DNA from: Hygrophila difformis
Taxonomy: Eukaryota > Streptophyta > Magnoliopsida > Lamiales > Acanthaceae
Reading direction: 5' to 3'
DNA length: 64,000 nt
Assembly: GCA_030278955.1 (NCBI GenBank)
Contig: JAOANR010000014.1
Span: 35,787,453-35,851,452, forward strand
The notes beneath the pieces were generated by a model, which worked only from the letters and a program-made list of their open reading frames with translations, was not told the DNA's origin and made no database searches. Numbering within the stretch: the stretch's first letter is position 1; each line of letters starts with the position of its first letter. Made by a program: the position numbers and the translations under genes. Below, piece by piece: positions 19,476-30,153 of this stretch.

Positions 19476-21016
19476 TTTGGATTTGATATCACACACACAC
19501 AACACACTTTACACTTTACACTTTACCTCTTTGCGTCGCTATTCGCTCTGCTCTGAGGATTACAATAATTTGAGTACATATTTATAGAATTGAAAACATA
19601 CAACAGACAATCAACATATGCTTATATTGCATGGATGATGGCTTTAATCTTTTCGGTGTGGTAGATGAGCCTCCTTATTGGACTTCGGCGACTCCTGTTA
19701 CTTTTACGGCATTTGATGTTTATGCCGTTTTTCAACAAAACTCCCCCGTAAACTTCAAATGCTTCTATTATCTGTCATCCATATCACCTTCTTGAATTCT
19801 TCCATCATCTCATCATTTTGGGCTATGAGGACATCTCCATTTGGTTTCTTTTCCACAACTTTCTTGGTTGTATTTCTTGCTTTGAATTAAATACCCAACG
19901 GACTTGTTCACAAAGAAAATTGCGCAACGGACTTGCTGACTTGCTGCTTCACATGTGTCTGCTGGATTCTCTTTTTCTTCAACGTGCTGGCCCACTCATT
20001 TAATATTTGACCTACCACCTGTAGGCCTCTTCAATTTGTCCCCCCACCCCCCCTTTTTTCGTAACATACCACTTCAATGTGTCTTCCTTCTTTAATTACT
20101 TTCACAAGGCCTTTTGAAGAGAGATGGATGGCAGGCCGTAAGAGACTTGGGCAATGAGGAAGGACTACGATATGGAGGTCAGTGCTGGCGGAGCTGTCGG
20201 AGGTGCAGCGAGCGGTGGACGGTAGCAGAACAGCTGCGTCTAGTGATGGAGGCAGGAGGAGGGGCTGCTGCGAGCAATGGCTCTTGCCTGGGAACCAGCG
20301 GCGATCTGCAACAGAGGTGCTGGTCAGCGGCGCTCGGTGGTGACTGGAAATTTGGCCAGTGGAGTTCGATGGTGTTTGCAGCAGCTGCGAGTGAAGGCGG
20401 CTCTGCTGGAGGTAGCGGGGAATGGAGACGAGCCAATTTCTGTACTCCTTTCTTCCCTTGAACTTCAATTTGAATTAATCTGTGTAAATTCTACACAGCT
20501 TTTCTTCGCTCTGAGTTTGAATCACTGAAGCTCTGGGCTTCTACCCAGCTTCTCTTCGCTCTGAGTTAAGATCAATCAGGCTCTGGGCTACTACCCAGCT
20601 TTTCTTCGCTCTGAGTTTGGTTTGGATCACACAGGATCATTCAGGCTCTGATACCATTTTGTAATTCTTTGATATCACTCTCTGATACCATTTTGTAGAT
20701 TCTTTGATATCTACCAATTTGTGGATTTGATATCACACACACAAGACACTTTACACTTTTGATATCTAAAAAGGATAACCAAAAGCGGAGAGCAGATTGC
20801 TTCGCCTCTTTGCGTCACTATTCGCTCTGCTCAGAGGATTACAACAATTTGAGTACATATTTATAGAATTGAAACCATACAACAGACAATCAACATATGC
20901 TTAAACTGTATGGATGATGGCTTTAATCTTTTCGGTGTGGTAGATGAGCCTCCTTATTGGACTTCGATGATTCCTGTTACTTTTACGGCATTTGATGTTT
21001 ATGCCGTTTTTCAACA
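19476..21016 (-). mobile_element. Non-autonomous LTR retrotransposon (TRIM/LARD-like)
   Basis: Two direct repeats, 20720-21016 (5' LTR, 297 bp) and 19476-19737 (3' LTR, 262 bp), start TGTTGAAAAACGG on the minus strand. The 5' copy has about 35 extra bases. Just inside it are primer-site sequences ATGGTATCAGAG (around 20645-20690). A purine tract, TACGGGGGAGTTT, abuts the 3' LTR at 19738-19750. The 982-bp interior has no gag or pol; it holds a GC-rich segment (20040-20460) and a tandem repeat (20485-20645). No matching target duplication was found, and TTGGTATCAGAGC follows the left LTR, as if a second unit in tandem had been lost. Confidence 0.75.
20485..20645. repeat. Three-copy tandem repeat inside the TRIM-like element
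   Basis: Three diverged copies, about 55 bases each, of a unit containing CAGCTTTTCTTCGCTCTGAG, followed by AGGCTCTGGGCT-type sequence. It lies next to the primer binding site, in the leader position of the element. Confidence 0.75.
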
Positions 21017-21962
21017 GTTTACAGGTCAACCAGAAGATGATGAAATCTGAAGTAATGAAGGATTCATATTTCGAAATCCTTTGCCTTAAATTATTCAATT
21101 GCCTTACCAGAAGTCTAATTTTTTTTTTTTTTTACAGAGGTATGTAGATTAACATTTAAATGTTCTATTGTTGATTGCAGTGTAGTATTGTCCGTGTTGT
21201 TCTTTGAGTTTCTTCCTTTTTAGTATTTAATTATTCAGTCAAGGTCCAGTAAGTGTTGAAACCAGTAGAAGTGAAAATCTGGACTATAAGTACTTATAAA
21301 TATTGTGCATCACCATGTTTAGATTTTTTGGATTTTGGAGAGAAAATGCTCAAGGAAACTAAAATCATTTTCTTGATTAGAAGAAATGGCTGGCGGTTGG
21401 TGTTATTGCAGCAAATACTGATGCTGAGGTTGCATTGAGGCTTGTGAAGCAAGGGAAGAAGGTGAAAAAAAAAACGAAACTCTTCTTCCCTATTTTTTTT
21501 TTTTTTAATGACTGTTTACTTCTGAATGGATTTGATTATTTTGATGAAACTGCCTTGTTTATTTGCTTTGATTGAAAGCATATTATTTCTATTAAACTAG
21601 GTCTTTTATACAGGCATCGATTCATGTATGTTTCTTTTTAAAGTATTCTTTTGTGCAAGGTGATAATGCACTTTATAGAGTTTGATTTAGAAAACAAAAG
21701 CTTCTAGCATAGCTCCGATTCCAATTAGTATTGTGATTATAAAGTTTCTGCTGAGGCATTCTCTTCTTCTCCACCTCTACATATAAAGACCAGGTACTTT
21801 TTCCTAATTTGTTTTTAGAGAGGTTTTCAATGGTTCTTTTTGTCTCATCCTCATCTTTGATTGATGCCATAATCATTTTATTTTTCATTTTTAGTATTAC
21901 TAGAGAATGCATCAAGCAATGAAGATATTAGTATGGATGACGACTCCCTGCTCAAGCTTTAC
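21017..21962. other. Intergenic DNA downstream of WAT1-C
   Basis: Mostly AT-rich. Bases 21385-21460 look like a coding scrap on the plus strand: the frame gives WLAVGVIAANTDAEVALRLV and ends at a GTGAAA donor-like site. The family is not recognised and no partner exons were found. Similarity to the WAT1-A 3' flank resumes near 21945. Confidence 0.35.
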
Positions 21963-22395
21963 TTATAAGTTTTGTTCTTCGGTTGAAGGGGACTCGTAGT
22001 CTTTCTCTTTACCCCATAGGACTAAGTAAAGGCCAACAATAATCACCACCGCGCCCAAGAGCCTACAAAGCCCACACAAATTGCTTGAGGTATAGTCTCG
22101 TGCATCTTTTACCGACATATTTTCCTTTTTACTAAGATTTAAGTATAACGCATTGTCTGATAGATCTTATCAAAAGAAACTTCTTTTGATAAGATCTATC
22201 AAGCAACGCCTAAATGTACAATTAGAATTTATACCTTCCTAGGTACATTTGCTCTGCCAGAATGAAAGAGCTCAAGACAGCGACGATCACCATGCACAAA
22301 GGGCTAAATGCTGTAACAAAAACAGGGCCCCTTTCTTTTGTCACTATTCCTTGGACATAGTAAGCAATACCCGCACAGAATAAGCCCTGCAAAGG

Positions 22396-22439
<44 letters not shown>

Positions 22440-23855
22440 AATGCCAAATTATGATCGAGCTTAGCACGGCATAATACCATACTGTACGGTGTAACTGCAA
22501 GTCGTATGATGAAAAGAGTTTTGAGTGTCTGGTTTTATATTTTAGTTTTATTCATAAATTTGTTGAAATTTGTTAGAGTTCAATCTTACACTATATAAAA
22601 CCGCAAAGAAACTAATGTCCCATTTTATGGTCCAAGCAGCTATGTTTCCCCTCTCGGCCACAAGCGCCACTGCTGCTGTCTCAATGGTTCCTAGAAAGCA
22701 TATCCAAGTAGCGAGGGATAGTTCAGCAGGGTACGCCTTTAGTGTCAATGCCTGCATCGCATAATTCTCTTACAAATCAAAATTTCACGCATACACCAAT
22801 TTTAACAGTTCAATTATGGGCAAGTTTATGTCTGAATTACCTGCAGAATCATGGAGCCTGCCCAACTGAAGCATCCGATTGTGATCATGACCGCACCCTT
22901 GATTGAATGCTTGAGGTTAACTGCACCCTGTGGATCCACACTGCTAATGCATCCTGGTTTTGTCCATGGCAGGTCAAGGTTCGGGCCGGTCACTAGTGTC
23001 ATGATCATGGCTCCTGCAACAGTTGCCAGCGTCCCTAATATCTTTGCTCCACCTCGTCTACTTGTAAGCTGCACCTTCTCCAACCTTATGAGAATTTTAA
23101 GACAGATTTTTATGTCAGAATTCAGAAACATGAAGAAACAAGTGTGTTTGTGTATACCTGAGGATCCAAGCCATGACAAATGTGATGGCTGGAAGAACAT
23201 TGGTCATTGCAGCTGCAAACGTGGCTGTTGTGTACTTCATCCCCAAGAAGTATAGGTTTTGCTCTATCACCGGCCTATCATTATTCGATATTTCAAATTA
23301 TTACATCTCGTATATTCAAGTATGCATATAACATTAGATCATTAGTACTGTAAGGTCATATAACATTATCCATGTTATGATTTTTATATGTAATAATAAT
23401 TAGCCTTAATAAAAGAACTTATCAAGGCTAAATAATCACCCCTTAGTGTTATATATAGGATTTCATATGTAGTTGTAATAACTTACTCTAGACATCCAAG
23501 TAGCAAAAGCTTCCCGAATAAAGTCGCGGTCATCTTGGGCCTTATTTTCCTGTGATAGGGCAAGGTTGATTGTAATAATCGAAATTGCAAAGGAAAAATC
23601 CTGTTTCTTTCAAAGAAAAACACTGGCCGGCCGGATAAAGGAAGCAACTGACTTGTCTAAGACAAAGGCGAAAGGAGCCACGACAATGATGCCCACAGCA
23701 TGTTGGTAGACTGCAAATACAAAATTGCTCATACCCTCATCCAATGCCGCTTTTGAAAGGATGTCCATTCCTGCTAACACTGCTTGTAGAAAAATCACCG
23801 CCAAAAAGGGCTTCGTCTTGTTAAACAACTTTCCCAACTTGTCCCTTGAAGACAT
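21963..23855 (-). CDS. WAT1-related (UMAMIT/EamA) transporter C, 7 exons, 346 aa
   Basis: Exons 23855-23653, 23549-23487, 23274-23158, 23084-22841, 22751-22590, 22386-22235 and 22062-21963 sum to 1041 nt, and every phase matches WAT1-A. It is the unit 2 copy of WAT1-A and close to it throughout: same two EamA repeats, KPFLAVIFLQAVLAGMDILS in the first segment, AELSLATWICFLGTIET in exon 5, YYVQGIVTKERGPVF in exon 6. It lacks one residue at the N-terminus (MSSRDKLG) and has one extra Leu before the stop, so total length is equal. An in-frame Met lies 20 codons upstream (23915). Intron 5 contains a 43-base A run next to its acceptor. Substrate unknown. No inactivating change seen. Confidence 0.9.
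22159..22200. repeat. Perfect inverted repeat in intron 6 of WAT1-C
   Basis: Twenty-base arms with a 2-base loop. It is the counterpart of 5009-5046 in WAT1-A and longer by two pairs; the arms remain fully paired in both copies. WAT1-D lacks it. Confidence 0.9.
22396..22438. repeat. 43-base poly-A (poly-T on the gene strand) beside the exon 6 acceptor of WAT1-C
   Basis: On the gene strand it forms the polypyrimidine tract, ending a few bases before TTTGCAG. WAT1-A has a TTTTTC repeat at the same site, so this is an unstable tract in both copies. Confidence 0.95.
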
Positions 23856-25191
23856 GATGTTGTTGTTGTAGTTAAACACCAATTCACTGCAAAGATATTG
23901 CAATAAGGATGCCATCTATAATAATACACATGCATGCATGTATGGTTTGCTAGAAATATAAGGGTAGAAGGTAGAGTATAGGGAATAAGAAGTATTTCGT
24001 AAGGAAAAATATAAGGAGAAGAAAATTTTTCTTTGTATCCCAACTTGATTTTTTTACATGTACAAACTCCACATATTTATACTAAGGGTAAATACAAAAG
24101 ATTCATCCTCCCTCCCTAGTGCATTAACATTTAACATATTCATCATGTAGATACACTTAATCAAGTGATTGCATGAATAGAAGAATTAGATAAATTTATC
24201 CTATTGTCCAAGTTCAATTTATCTCCAATGTAGTTGCTGTACATTTGATCAATGCTCACTTAGCCTTTAGCTCGCCAAGTTCTTGGAGTACTTATTTTAC
24301 CACACTCCAATCAAATACAATTGGGAATATCATTCAATTAAATTTTGATAATGGTTAATACATAGACTAGTGTGTATAAGCATGTGAATGGGATGAGAGC
24401 AAACAGATATTGCATATTTATAAACTAAAAGCCTTCAATGTGAATTGGTTTTTATGCCCTTGCATTGCACAACACTCACATATCTTCTTTTTTCTATGCT
24501 CTTTTTCTCCTACGACATCTTTTCCTTTTTGTTAACACCTGCGCAAAGTTTTGGTTAGCTAACTTTTCCTCCATCTGTTTTTTTTTTTGGGTAAAAACTT
24601 TTCCTCCATCTGATGCCGTACACGTGTCATGAGGGAATAATTGAAGATGATATCTAACACTTTATTTATTTTTAAAACGGAGCCAACAATTGTATTGAAA
24701 TTTTAATATGATGACATGGGGTGGATCGGGAGAAGGATTTTTGCATTATTTTCACGACTTACGCATATCCTTCGAATATATAGGCGAGGCCCTCTTGTGG
24801 CCCAATGTGGAATTATGTTCATTTGGCGCTAGACACCAAAATATTAAATAAATGCAACTCCAATTCAAATGTGGGTAGAGTTTTTGGTGCCATATATCTT
24901 ACGGCAGAGTTTCAATATTGATGGTTTCCTAGTGTTCTAACCCTTTTTGGATAGCTTCTTTTGTTGTTATTTGTACATTTTACTTGAAATATATAAAAAA
25001 ATAAAGAAGCATCTTTTTAATAAAGTTGCTTTTTACAATAATAAGATTATATAGGAAGCTAAAACTTTGTATTCTAAGTTAAAATTGAAGTAATATCATT
25101 TATCATAGTACTCTTTTTCACATGAGGTATAATGCCGTTTGTTTAAAAGGTGGGTTGCGCACCGTATAATTACAAAATGGATATTTGGGAT
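23856..25191. other. 5' flank of WAT1-C and intergenic DNA
   Basis: No gene seen. Bases 24421-24660 and 24720-24970 match the unit 1 stretches at 6923-7130, 7444-7580 and 14440-14575. This shows the uninterrupted state of the site where copia element 1 landed. Bases 23940-24420 are specific to this copy. Confidence 0.55.
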
Positions 25192-25204
25192 AAATAAAAA
25201 TTGG

Positions 25205-25306
25205 GAAAAAATTGCTTTGGGAGAGGCACCCTTCATTGCCCATGCAAATCTTCGAGAGATTAGTCTTAGGTCCAATGTGGCCTGAGATATCTAGTAATTC
25301 ACCAAA
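25205..25306 (+). mobile_element. 5'-truncated SINE, family S1
   Basis: Contains the S1 body from TTGCTTTGGGAGAGGC to the 3' A run and lacks the tRNA-like head. It is flanked by a 13-bp direct repeat, AAATAAAAATTGG (25192-25204 and 25307-25319), as expected for LINE-driven insertion. Confidence 0.8.
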
Positions 25307-25751
25307 AAATAAAAATTGGAAGGAAATTCCAATCATAAAATTGAAAATCAAGGTGTTAACCCAACAAAAATATTAAGGCTCATGTCTGTTAGTCCAATGT
25401 TGAAGGCCCATCTATTTTTGTAGATTGCTCGGCCCAGTCTGCAAAAATATATTCGGAAGAGATGACACACCTTCAAAGCCCGGATATATCCGGAAGAGAG
25501 GACGTATCCTCAAAGCCTATTAGGTAGAGATATACCCGGAGGAGAGGATGCATCCTCAAGGCCCAGTCTGAGAAGAGAGGCAGAGCGAAATCAGGATGGA
25601 GGCCATCGTTTAAGGAAACATATCATAGCGAGATCAGGATGGAGGCCAAGTCTGAGAATCAGGATGGAGGCCATTGTTTAAGGAAATATATCATAGCGAG
25701 ATCAGGATGGAGGCCATCGTTTGAGGAAAAAATCAGAGTGAAGCGGCCCTA

Positions 25752-27815
25752 CACTACAAGAAAAACTGTAGTTACCGACCGCACATTGCGGTCGGTAACA
25801 CCTTGATGCGGGTCGGCTCTTGTGGTTCCCGACCGCACTCCCAACCGCAATGTGCGGTCGGGAGTGACTTTGTCGATAACTTGGTCTCGACCGCAGAAAC
25901 CACCGTCGGGAACGCTCCCGACCCGCTTACCGACCGCATATGCGGTCGGTAGGATCCGAAAAAATAAAAAAAAAAAAATAAAATTAAAAATGTGATTCCC
26001 GACCGCCGTCGCGACCGCAGGTGCGGTCGGGAACTCTGTAATAGGCTAACAGGCCATTCTGTTTCAGGTTTCCAACCTGTAAACATCCAATTTTTCAAGA
26101 AAGGACTTGTAAACATCCAGTGGTAATTTGACGAAGCCTTTTGGTTCATATTAAAGGTAAACTCTTGGAATACTTTGTATGATTTTTACGAGATCCAGGA
26201 CAGCAGTTGAGGTTCCTAACTCATAAGAAATATAATTGCGCAGTGCAACAAAGGGAATAAATACAAATAGCGGGAGAATAAAAAACAGTAAAGAGCAAAA
26301 CTGAAACATTGACAGCAATGAGAGTCATCAATTTAAATCAACATGCCAAAAGTTATCAGGATATCCAAAGACCAAAGCATTGTAAAACAAGTGTTTCCAG
26401 TGCTCATTTTTATGGAAGGAATATCAATACTTCTTGAAGAAAATAATGAACCAAATATAAACTTTATACCTTCTAACTCAAATCAAGATAAATAATAAAA
26501 AAGTTCCAGGGTGTATTTTTGGCGTAGCGTGCAGGTTCACAATCTATGTAAAAGCAACATACTCAAGAAAAATAGCCTAAAATATAAAGTGAAAAAAATT
26601 AGAGCAATAGACCACAGCATATAGATTTGTTTCATTCTTTGATCACAGGTTTAGCATATCATGTGTGTAAAAGTTCTTACGGCAAGACTCCTGCAAGATT
26701 TCCTGTAAGACCAGAGTACAGCCCTTTGAGAACGATTTTGCCACCACCACGAGCTGCCTGCAAAAGGACAGGATTTGTTAGCAAACATAATATATCAAGG
26801 AAATCAATTGCAGAAGCATACATATATAAAAAAAAAAATAAAAGTCTCTCTCTACCAAGGGTGACAATCTCTAGTTTCAAGGTTGACACAAAGGAGGTTG
26901 TGGGATCAATAGTACTAAAAGGCAAATGACATATTAGCAGGTGAAAGTTTCTGCCTCGCTAAAAGTACATGATAATAGAACCTACACAGCCACATAAATT
27001 TTCAGCCATAAATTTTCAGTCATGAACCAACACAGTCAAAAACAATCAGAGCATCAAACTCATTCCACCATCCTTTTCAAAATCAATTAAATGGTCGACC
27101 GACGGATTTTTTTCAAAATAACAGCTCTGCTTAAACATTTTGCCGGAATCACTTCTAGGCCAACAGAATTTCACATAGGTGATAATAAACACTTGTAGGA
27201 AATCACTTCAAATTAACACAAAACACTCAAATTTCACAACAATTGCCGGAATCAAAATTATGTTAAAGCTAACACCCAAAAATTAATAGTCAGAACGTTC
27301 AATTACCTCAACAGCGCCGGTGGTTTCACGAGGGCAGTGGTGGGCTCACTCCGGGGACGACGGCAGTGACGGGTTCGCAGGTGGCTGCAGCCGAGGACGA
27401 CGGGGGACTGCGGGGACGAGGGGGACGACAGCGGTGGTGGTTGCGCCGCTGAACCGAACTCCAAACTATGGCGCTTCGAAGGTGCTCCCTCTCCGGTGGT
27501 CCCGACGCAGGTGTGTTCGAAGGTGGCTCGCGCGATTGGGGGGTGGCTCGGGGCTTGCGGACGATGGGGAGGCTCGAGGTGGGCTGGGTGGGCAATGGAG
27601 GTGGTCGGGAGATGCTTGAGGTCGGAAGGATTTTACAGGGTAAAAATGGAGTGAAAGGGGAGCCGACTGTGCGTGAGATAATTTTACAACCTTTGGGGAC
27701 GATTAAGTGCCCTAAGCTACCGACCGGCTTGCGGTCGGCTACCGCGGTCGGGAGTGTCGTCCCGTTTTTTGCCGGTCGGAGGCTGCGGTCGGGTACTGCC
27801 AATTTTCTTGTAGTG
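25752..27815 (-). mobile_element. Non-autonomous CACTA (En/Spm) transposon, 2064 bp, with captured gene exon
   Basis: Terminal inverted repeats are CACTACAAGAAAA at 25752 and TTTTCTTGTAGTG ending at 27815, flanked by the 3-bp duplication CTA (25749-25751, 27816-27818). Both ends carry many subterminal copies of TGCGGTCGG and its complement, a CACTA hallmark. There is no transposase. The interior has one exon of a mitochondrial-carrier gene with intron flanks (26681-26757), and a GC-rich open segment on the minus strand (27802-27307) ending at a GTAATT donor-like site. That layout could yield a chimeric transcript. Confidence 0.92.
26681..26757 (-). pseudogene. Captured exon of an S-adenosylmethionine carrier (SAMC-like) gene
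   Basis: A 77-nt exon with an intact TTTTGCAG acceptor and GTAAGA donor on the minus strand. It encodes 25 residues plus two bases, including GGGKIVLKGLYSGLTGN, which fits the repeat junction of plant SAMC mitochondrial-family carriers that bring S-adenosylmethionine into plastids or mitochondria. No other carrier exons were found in the transposon, so this is a single-exon capture with parts of both introns, not a working gene. The family call is from recognition of the peptide and should be searched. Confidence 0.75.
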
Positions 27816-28121
27816 CTAGAAGGAAATGAATCGAGAAGAGATCAAGGTGGACTCGTAGCTTGAGGACTCCTCACTGCTATATATACGCAAAGCAGCATCA
27901 CGTGCACGACACCTCCAATACTCTCCAAAGAGCGTCTTTTATTTTATTTTACTTTCTTTACAGTTTTCCTGCATTTTACTGCTTTCCGGTGTTTCTTTCA
28001 ATTCCTTTACAGTTTTCATTTAATTCCTGTAGTTTATTTTCTACTTTTCCTGTAATCTTTCCCCCAAATTCTTCAATAAAAGAGAGGTTCCACTCCTCCA
28101 AAATTTCAGCGTTTCACAAGG

Positions 28122-28260
28122 ATTTGGCTAGGACAAGCCCCACGAAATGGGCGCAGTCTTCGATATCTCCTCACATTCAATCATTGATATTCTTGTTAAA
28201 AATAAAAATATAATCATCCATTGTCGCAGATGTAGTATGGATCATGTCGTATTCCGTATA
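28122..28260. other. Short intergenic segment beside the solo LTR
   Basis: No gene or repeat recognised between the LTR target duplication and the MITE at 28261. Confidence 0.4.
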
Positions 28261-28519
28261 CACTCCCTCTTTCATTATTTATATCTCAAAACTTTTGAAC
28301 ACATTATCCAATGCATTTGTTTAACGATTAATATCTTAAGATCGGCATAAGTAAAAATTATATAAAATATATATTCTAAAACTACACGATTAGACAGTTT
28401 TAACAAGGCCAAACTTGACTATATTTTATTTTTATATAAGTGCAATTGCATTAGGTCAATGTTGATCAATAAACGGTGTCAAAAATCAAAATAAGACACA
28501 TTTAGTGGGACGGAGGGAG
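28261..28519. mobile_element. Stowaway-like MITE
   Basis: Flanked by TA, starts CACTCCCTCTTTC and ends GGGACGGAGGGAG, an intact 3' Stowaway terminus and a worn 5' one. Confidence 0.75.
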
Positions 28520-29042
28520 TATGATTTATGCACTGAATGGGGATTTGATTATTGATTAAGTAAATTTATCATAAATAGGCCCCAAGTTGCAGCATCATAT
28601 GATGTTCTCTTTAACTGGTTATAAGCTTTTCTTTGACTGGCCCCAAGTTACTTAAGCTTTTCTTCAACTGGTTATAAGCTTTGTTCTTCAATGGAAAGGT
28701 GGTCTCGATCGTAGAATATTTGGTTTGCAAGATTTCAAAATTCAATAAATACTTGTTGTTAAAGGGAGGTTGCGTGTTCAAATCCTACTCCCAATAACCC
28801 ACCATATGGTGTGAGATGCACACATTGGGAAGGGTTGGGTGCATGATTTGCAGATCAGCCCGAGGTAGGGTTGTTATACTAAACAACACCTAATGACTAA
28901 AGTTTTTTAAGGGAACAAAAATAATAAACCTTGCATGATGATGATGATTATATTCATTAATTATTACAATCATTAATGAATATATTATACATATGTCAAA
29001 ATATATTCATTAATTATTACAATCATCAATGAATATATTATA
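28520..29042. other. Intergenic, probable degraded SINE
   Basis: Bases 28690-28910 contain GGGAGGTTGCGTGTTCAAATCC, a likely pol III B box, in a tRNA-SINE-like context. Otherwise AT-rich, with the ATATTCATTAATTATTACAATCAT sequence repeated at 28949 and 29000. Confidence 0.4.
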
Positions 29043-29313
29043 CTCCCTCCGTCTTGTTGATATTGCACCATTGATATTTTTATACTATTGTTCACAGTTT
29101 AATTTTGTCTCAAATTTTTATCATAGTTATGAAAGAAAAAACACAGTCAAATGAGATATTGTTAGATTCGTTTAAACTTGTAGTTTTAGAATATTAATAT
29201 TTTTATAATTTTAATTAATTGAACACAATTTAAGTTATTAATCGTTGAAAATGCGTATCAGCATACGTGTCTGGGCTGGGGGCAATGTTGCATTTTGAAA
29301 AAGACTGAGGTAG
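29043..29313. mobile_element. Stowaway-like MITE about 230 bp upstream of IDL2
   Basis: Flanked by TA (29041-29042 and 29314-29315). Starts CTCCCTCCGTCTTG and ends GACTGAGGTAG. Absent from the IDL1 upstream region, where the flanks join directly near 15030. Its body matches the MITE at 15526-15785. Confidence 0.8.
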
Positions 29314-29546
29314 TATATTACTATTATCGTTTAGATTTCGAAAAGAATTTATTAAAATTTTAATTAAATGGTTCAATAATTTAATTATTTACGGGATTTC
29401 ATACATTAATTTTGAATTACTCCACCTTCTTTAATTGTATTTAAGCCTACTTGGTCATAGTAAGTTTTCAATCGCAATTCAAATATTGAATCCAGCAACA
29501 AAAAAAAAAAAAAAAAAAAAGAGGTTAAATAATAGGAGGAAATAGA

Positions 29547-29795
29547 ATGGGTAAAATCCTTTTAGCAGCTACAGTGGTGGTGCTATCAATGGTGGTTTTG
29601 GGGTTTGCAGAAAATCCATTAATTACTGGTCACCGGAAATTGGGTCGTGAAATTACTACAGCGGTTCGTCGTCGTCCGGAGTCGGATATGACCTTCGGGA
29701 AGCTTCCAAGAAACGTACCAATTCCGCCGAGCGGCCCATCAAATCCACCACGTCGTCCTCCACACCCCTATGTAATCACTCTTGACAACGTTTGA
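29547..29795 (+). CDS. IDA-like (IDL) signalling peptide precursor, copy 2 (82 aa)
   Basis: Copy of the 15237 gene in duplication unit 2. It has the same 21-residue signal sequence and the same FGKLPRNVPIPPSGPS core at residues 50-65. It differs by Asp for Glu at residue 47 and one extra Pro in the tail (NPPRRPP). Near-identity to copy 1, with the reading frame kept and the indel in phase, suggests both are functional. Its predicted role is a secreted peptide sensed by HAESA-type receptor kinases, as for copy 1. A run of about 19 A's lies 25 bases before the ATG, and a Stowaway MITE about 230 bases upstream may alter its promoter. A second TTTGATCAAA segment after the stop shows a small local duplication. 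Confidence 0.8.
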   Translation: MGKILLAATVVVLSMVVLGFAENPLITGHRKLGREITTAVRRRPESDMTFGKLPRNVPIPPSGPSNPPRRPPHPYVITLDNV

Positions 29796-30115
29796 TCAAA
29801 TGTAAATCTTCCTAATAAAATTAAACGTTTGATCAAAATTTGCATCTTCCTAATAAAATTATTATTATTAAGTGATTATATTATTTTTATTGTGTATTTT
29901 TCCTTTCAATTGCACAGGGATTCTTGAGACTTGATCCAAATGGTCAAACTCCTGAGTCTCAATCTGAATTGAGGGTTCAAATCTCATTCCGCCCCCTATC
30001 CTTCCCCTATGTCCCTTTGTAATTATATGGCATGGGTCTTCACCACTCATTTCCTAGCCTATATAGGCCGTTAAGCAAAAAAAATGCACAGGATGATGCT
30101 CTTCATTATTTGAAA

Positions 30116-30153
<38 letters not shown>

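Larger units (their letters stand above)
25354..28116 (+). mobile_element. Solo LTR (about 696 bp) split by a CACTA transposon
   Basis: Starts TGTTAACCC and ends GCGTTTCA, with the 5-bp duplication CAAGG at 25349-25353 and 28117-28121. Removing the nested CACTA element and its 3-bp duplication leaves about 696 bp. A TATATATA box near 27880 and an AATAAA near 28073 fit LTR U3 and R regions. The U3 part holds four copies of ATCAGGATGGAGGCCA (25595-25720). No internal retroelement sequence is present, so it is a recombination product. Copia or gypsy origin cannot be told. Confidence 0.85.

Noticed and set aside
20031..20468. 145-aa ORF inside the TRIM-like element as gag
   Set aside because: Low-complexity Ser/Pro/Leu composition, with no capsid or zinc-knuckle pattern.
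27320..27863. Overlapping ORFs on both strands in the CACTA element as a transposase
   Set aside because: GC-rich subterminal sequence; no transposase motif. Mentioned only as a possible first exon of a chimeric transcript.
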